In this document: positions 63,310 to 64,000 of the stretch, one piece after another
Layout of the letters: each line of letters begins with the position of its first letter
Numbering within the stretch: the stretch's first letter is position 1
DNA from: Brachycybe producta
Lineage: Eukaryota; Arthropoda; Diplopoda; Playtdesmida; Andrognathidae
Assembly (NCBI GenBank): GCA_036925085.1
Contig: JAUPFP010000033.1
Span: 1,100,501 to 1,164,500 of the forward strand
Reading direction: 5' to 3'
DNA: 64,000 bases
Notes under the pieces: model-generated
The model's database searches: none
What the model was told of the DNA's origin: nothing
The model's input: the letters and a program-made list of their open reading frames with translations, nothing else
Translations under genes and position numbers: made by a program

Positions 63310-64000
63310 TTAAACGAATTCGTTTTAAAGTGTAACAACGCCACTCGAACTCTTTAATATTCTGTTTTTCAGGTGCAAAAAAAAAAATGAAGAAAAACTA
63401 GAAAAGTTTTTTTTTTTAGAAAGTAGAAGAGTATAACTCAATCAATTCAGGATATTTTCATGTTGTTATCTTTCAAAATAAACCTTTTCCAAAGTTTCAA
63501 ACCAACACAACTTTAAACAACTTAGAAAGTTTACTTTGAAAGATATCAACATGAAAATACTATTAAGTGATTCAGCCACCTTTCTAGTTTTTAACACAAT
63601 ATTTCTCGTTTTAAAGTGTAAAATGCCACTAGAAAGAAGCTATTCTGTTTCTTCAGGAGCAAAATTAAAAGAAACTAGAAGGGTATCTCAATGACGACTA
63701 GAAGATATGTTCATGTTAAGTTATCTTTTAAAATACACTTTTTTTTGATAAAAAAAAATTGAAAATTATATCTCCTGCTTTAAATTAGGTTATTAATTTA
63801 TTATAAAACATACCTAAAAGTTTATTTTGAAAGATATCAACATGAAAATACCCTCTTTTAAGTGATTGAAGTAGCTAGCAGCTACCCTTCCAGTTTTCTA
63901 AAACACATTCAAAAGTTTCTCTTCTTCACTTTGCTCCTGAAATACAGGAATAATCAAGAGTTCCTAGAGACATTTTTACAAATTTTAAAACCATCTTAAG
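63310..64000. repeat. Fold-back family F1, two adjacent copies to the window end
   Basis: First copy starts GTTTTAAAGTGTAACAACGC, has ACTAGAAAAG and ends near 63625. The second runs 63600 to the last base, ending TTTTAAAACCATCTTAAG, which is the family terminus. Confidence 0.65.

Overview
This window is eukaryotic: AT-rich, full of poly(A)/poly(T) runs, (CT)n microsatellites and small palindromic transposons, with coding sequence only as short exons bounded by GT/AG sites. It carries one recognisable host gene, on the minus strand, and I read almost all of its coding sequence: an adhesion GPCR of the latrophilin/Cirl (ADGRL) family. The architecture is signal peptide, rhamnose-binding lectin (RBL) domain, Ser/Thr/Pro-rich linker, HormR, GAIN/GPS, seven transmembrane helices and a long Gln/His-rich tail, with no olfactomedin domain. 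That is the protostome form, and tail motifs such as [12 protein letters not shown] and [13 protein letters not shown] resemble arthropod latrophilins as I remember them. I suggest an arthropod but cannot name the species.

Layout from left to right, which is 3' to 5' for the gene. 1-8075 is downstream DNA with small transposons, a tRNA-derived SINE and a dead LINE. About 8055-9570 is the probable 3' UTR. The final coding exon is 9571-10571. Exons for the proximal tail, TM6-7, TM5, TM2-5, GPS/TM1, GAIN, HormR and linker lie between 10642 and 18998. Two alternative exons for the second half of the RBL domain lie at 21549-21655 and 21971-22080. The first RBL exon is 27698-27890. A 24-kb intron full of repeats follows, and the signal-peptide exon is 52243-52481. 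A splice acceptor at its 5' edge shows that the transcript starts further right, possibly outside the window. 52482-64000 holds only repeats and low-complexity DNA.

The fourteen core exons join without a frame break: 3,990 nt, 1,329 residues plus stop. Beyond this backbone the sequence supports three splice choices. (1) Two paralogous RBL exons have the same phases (107 and 110 nt), and including both would break the frame. (2) An in-frame 51-nt cassette adds 17 residues to the third intracellular loop. (3) A 91-nt exon in the C-tail would switch the frame and replace the 333-residue distal tail with 41 residues. Together they could vary ligand recognition, G-protein-facing loop and tail independently. 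This modular splicing is the most interesting biology here.

The rest is dominated by small non-autonomous elements, mostly inverted-repeat or fold-back. The commonest is a fold-back family recognised by GTTTTAGAAACTAGAAGGGT and its reverse complement. Others include an 8-bp-target-site (hAT-like) family, a pogo-like family and elements carrying AACCGGTT minisatellites. No tRNA or rRNA gene, CRISPR array or second host gene was seen.
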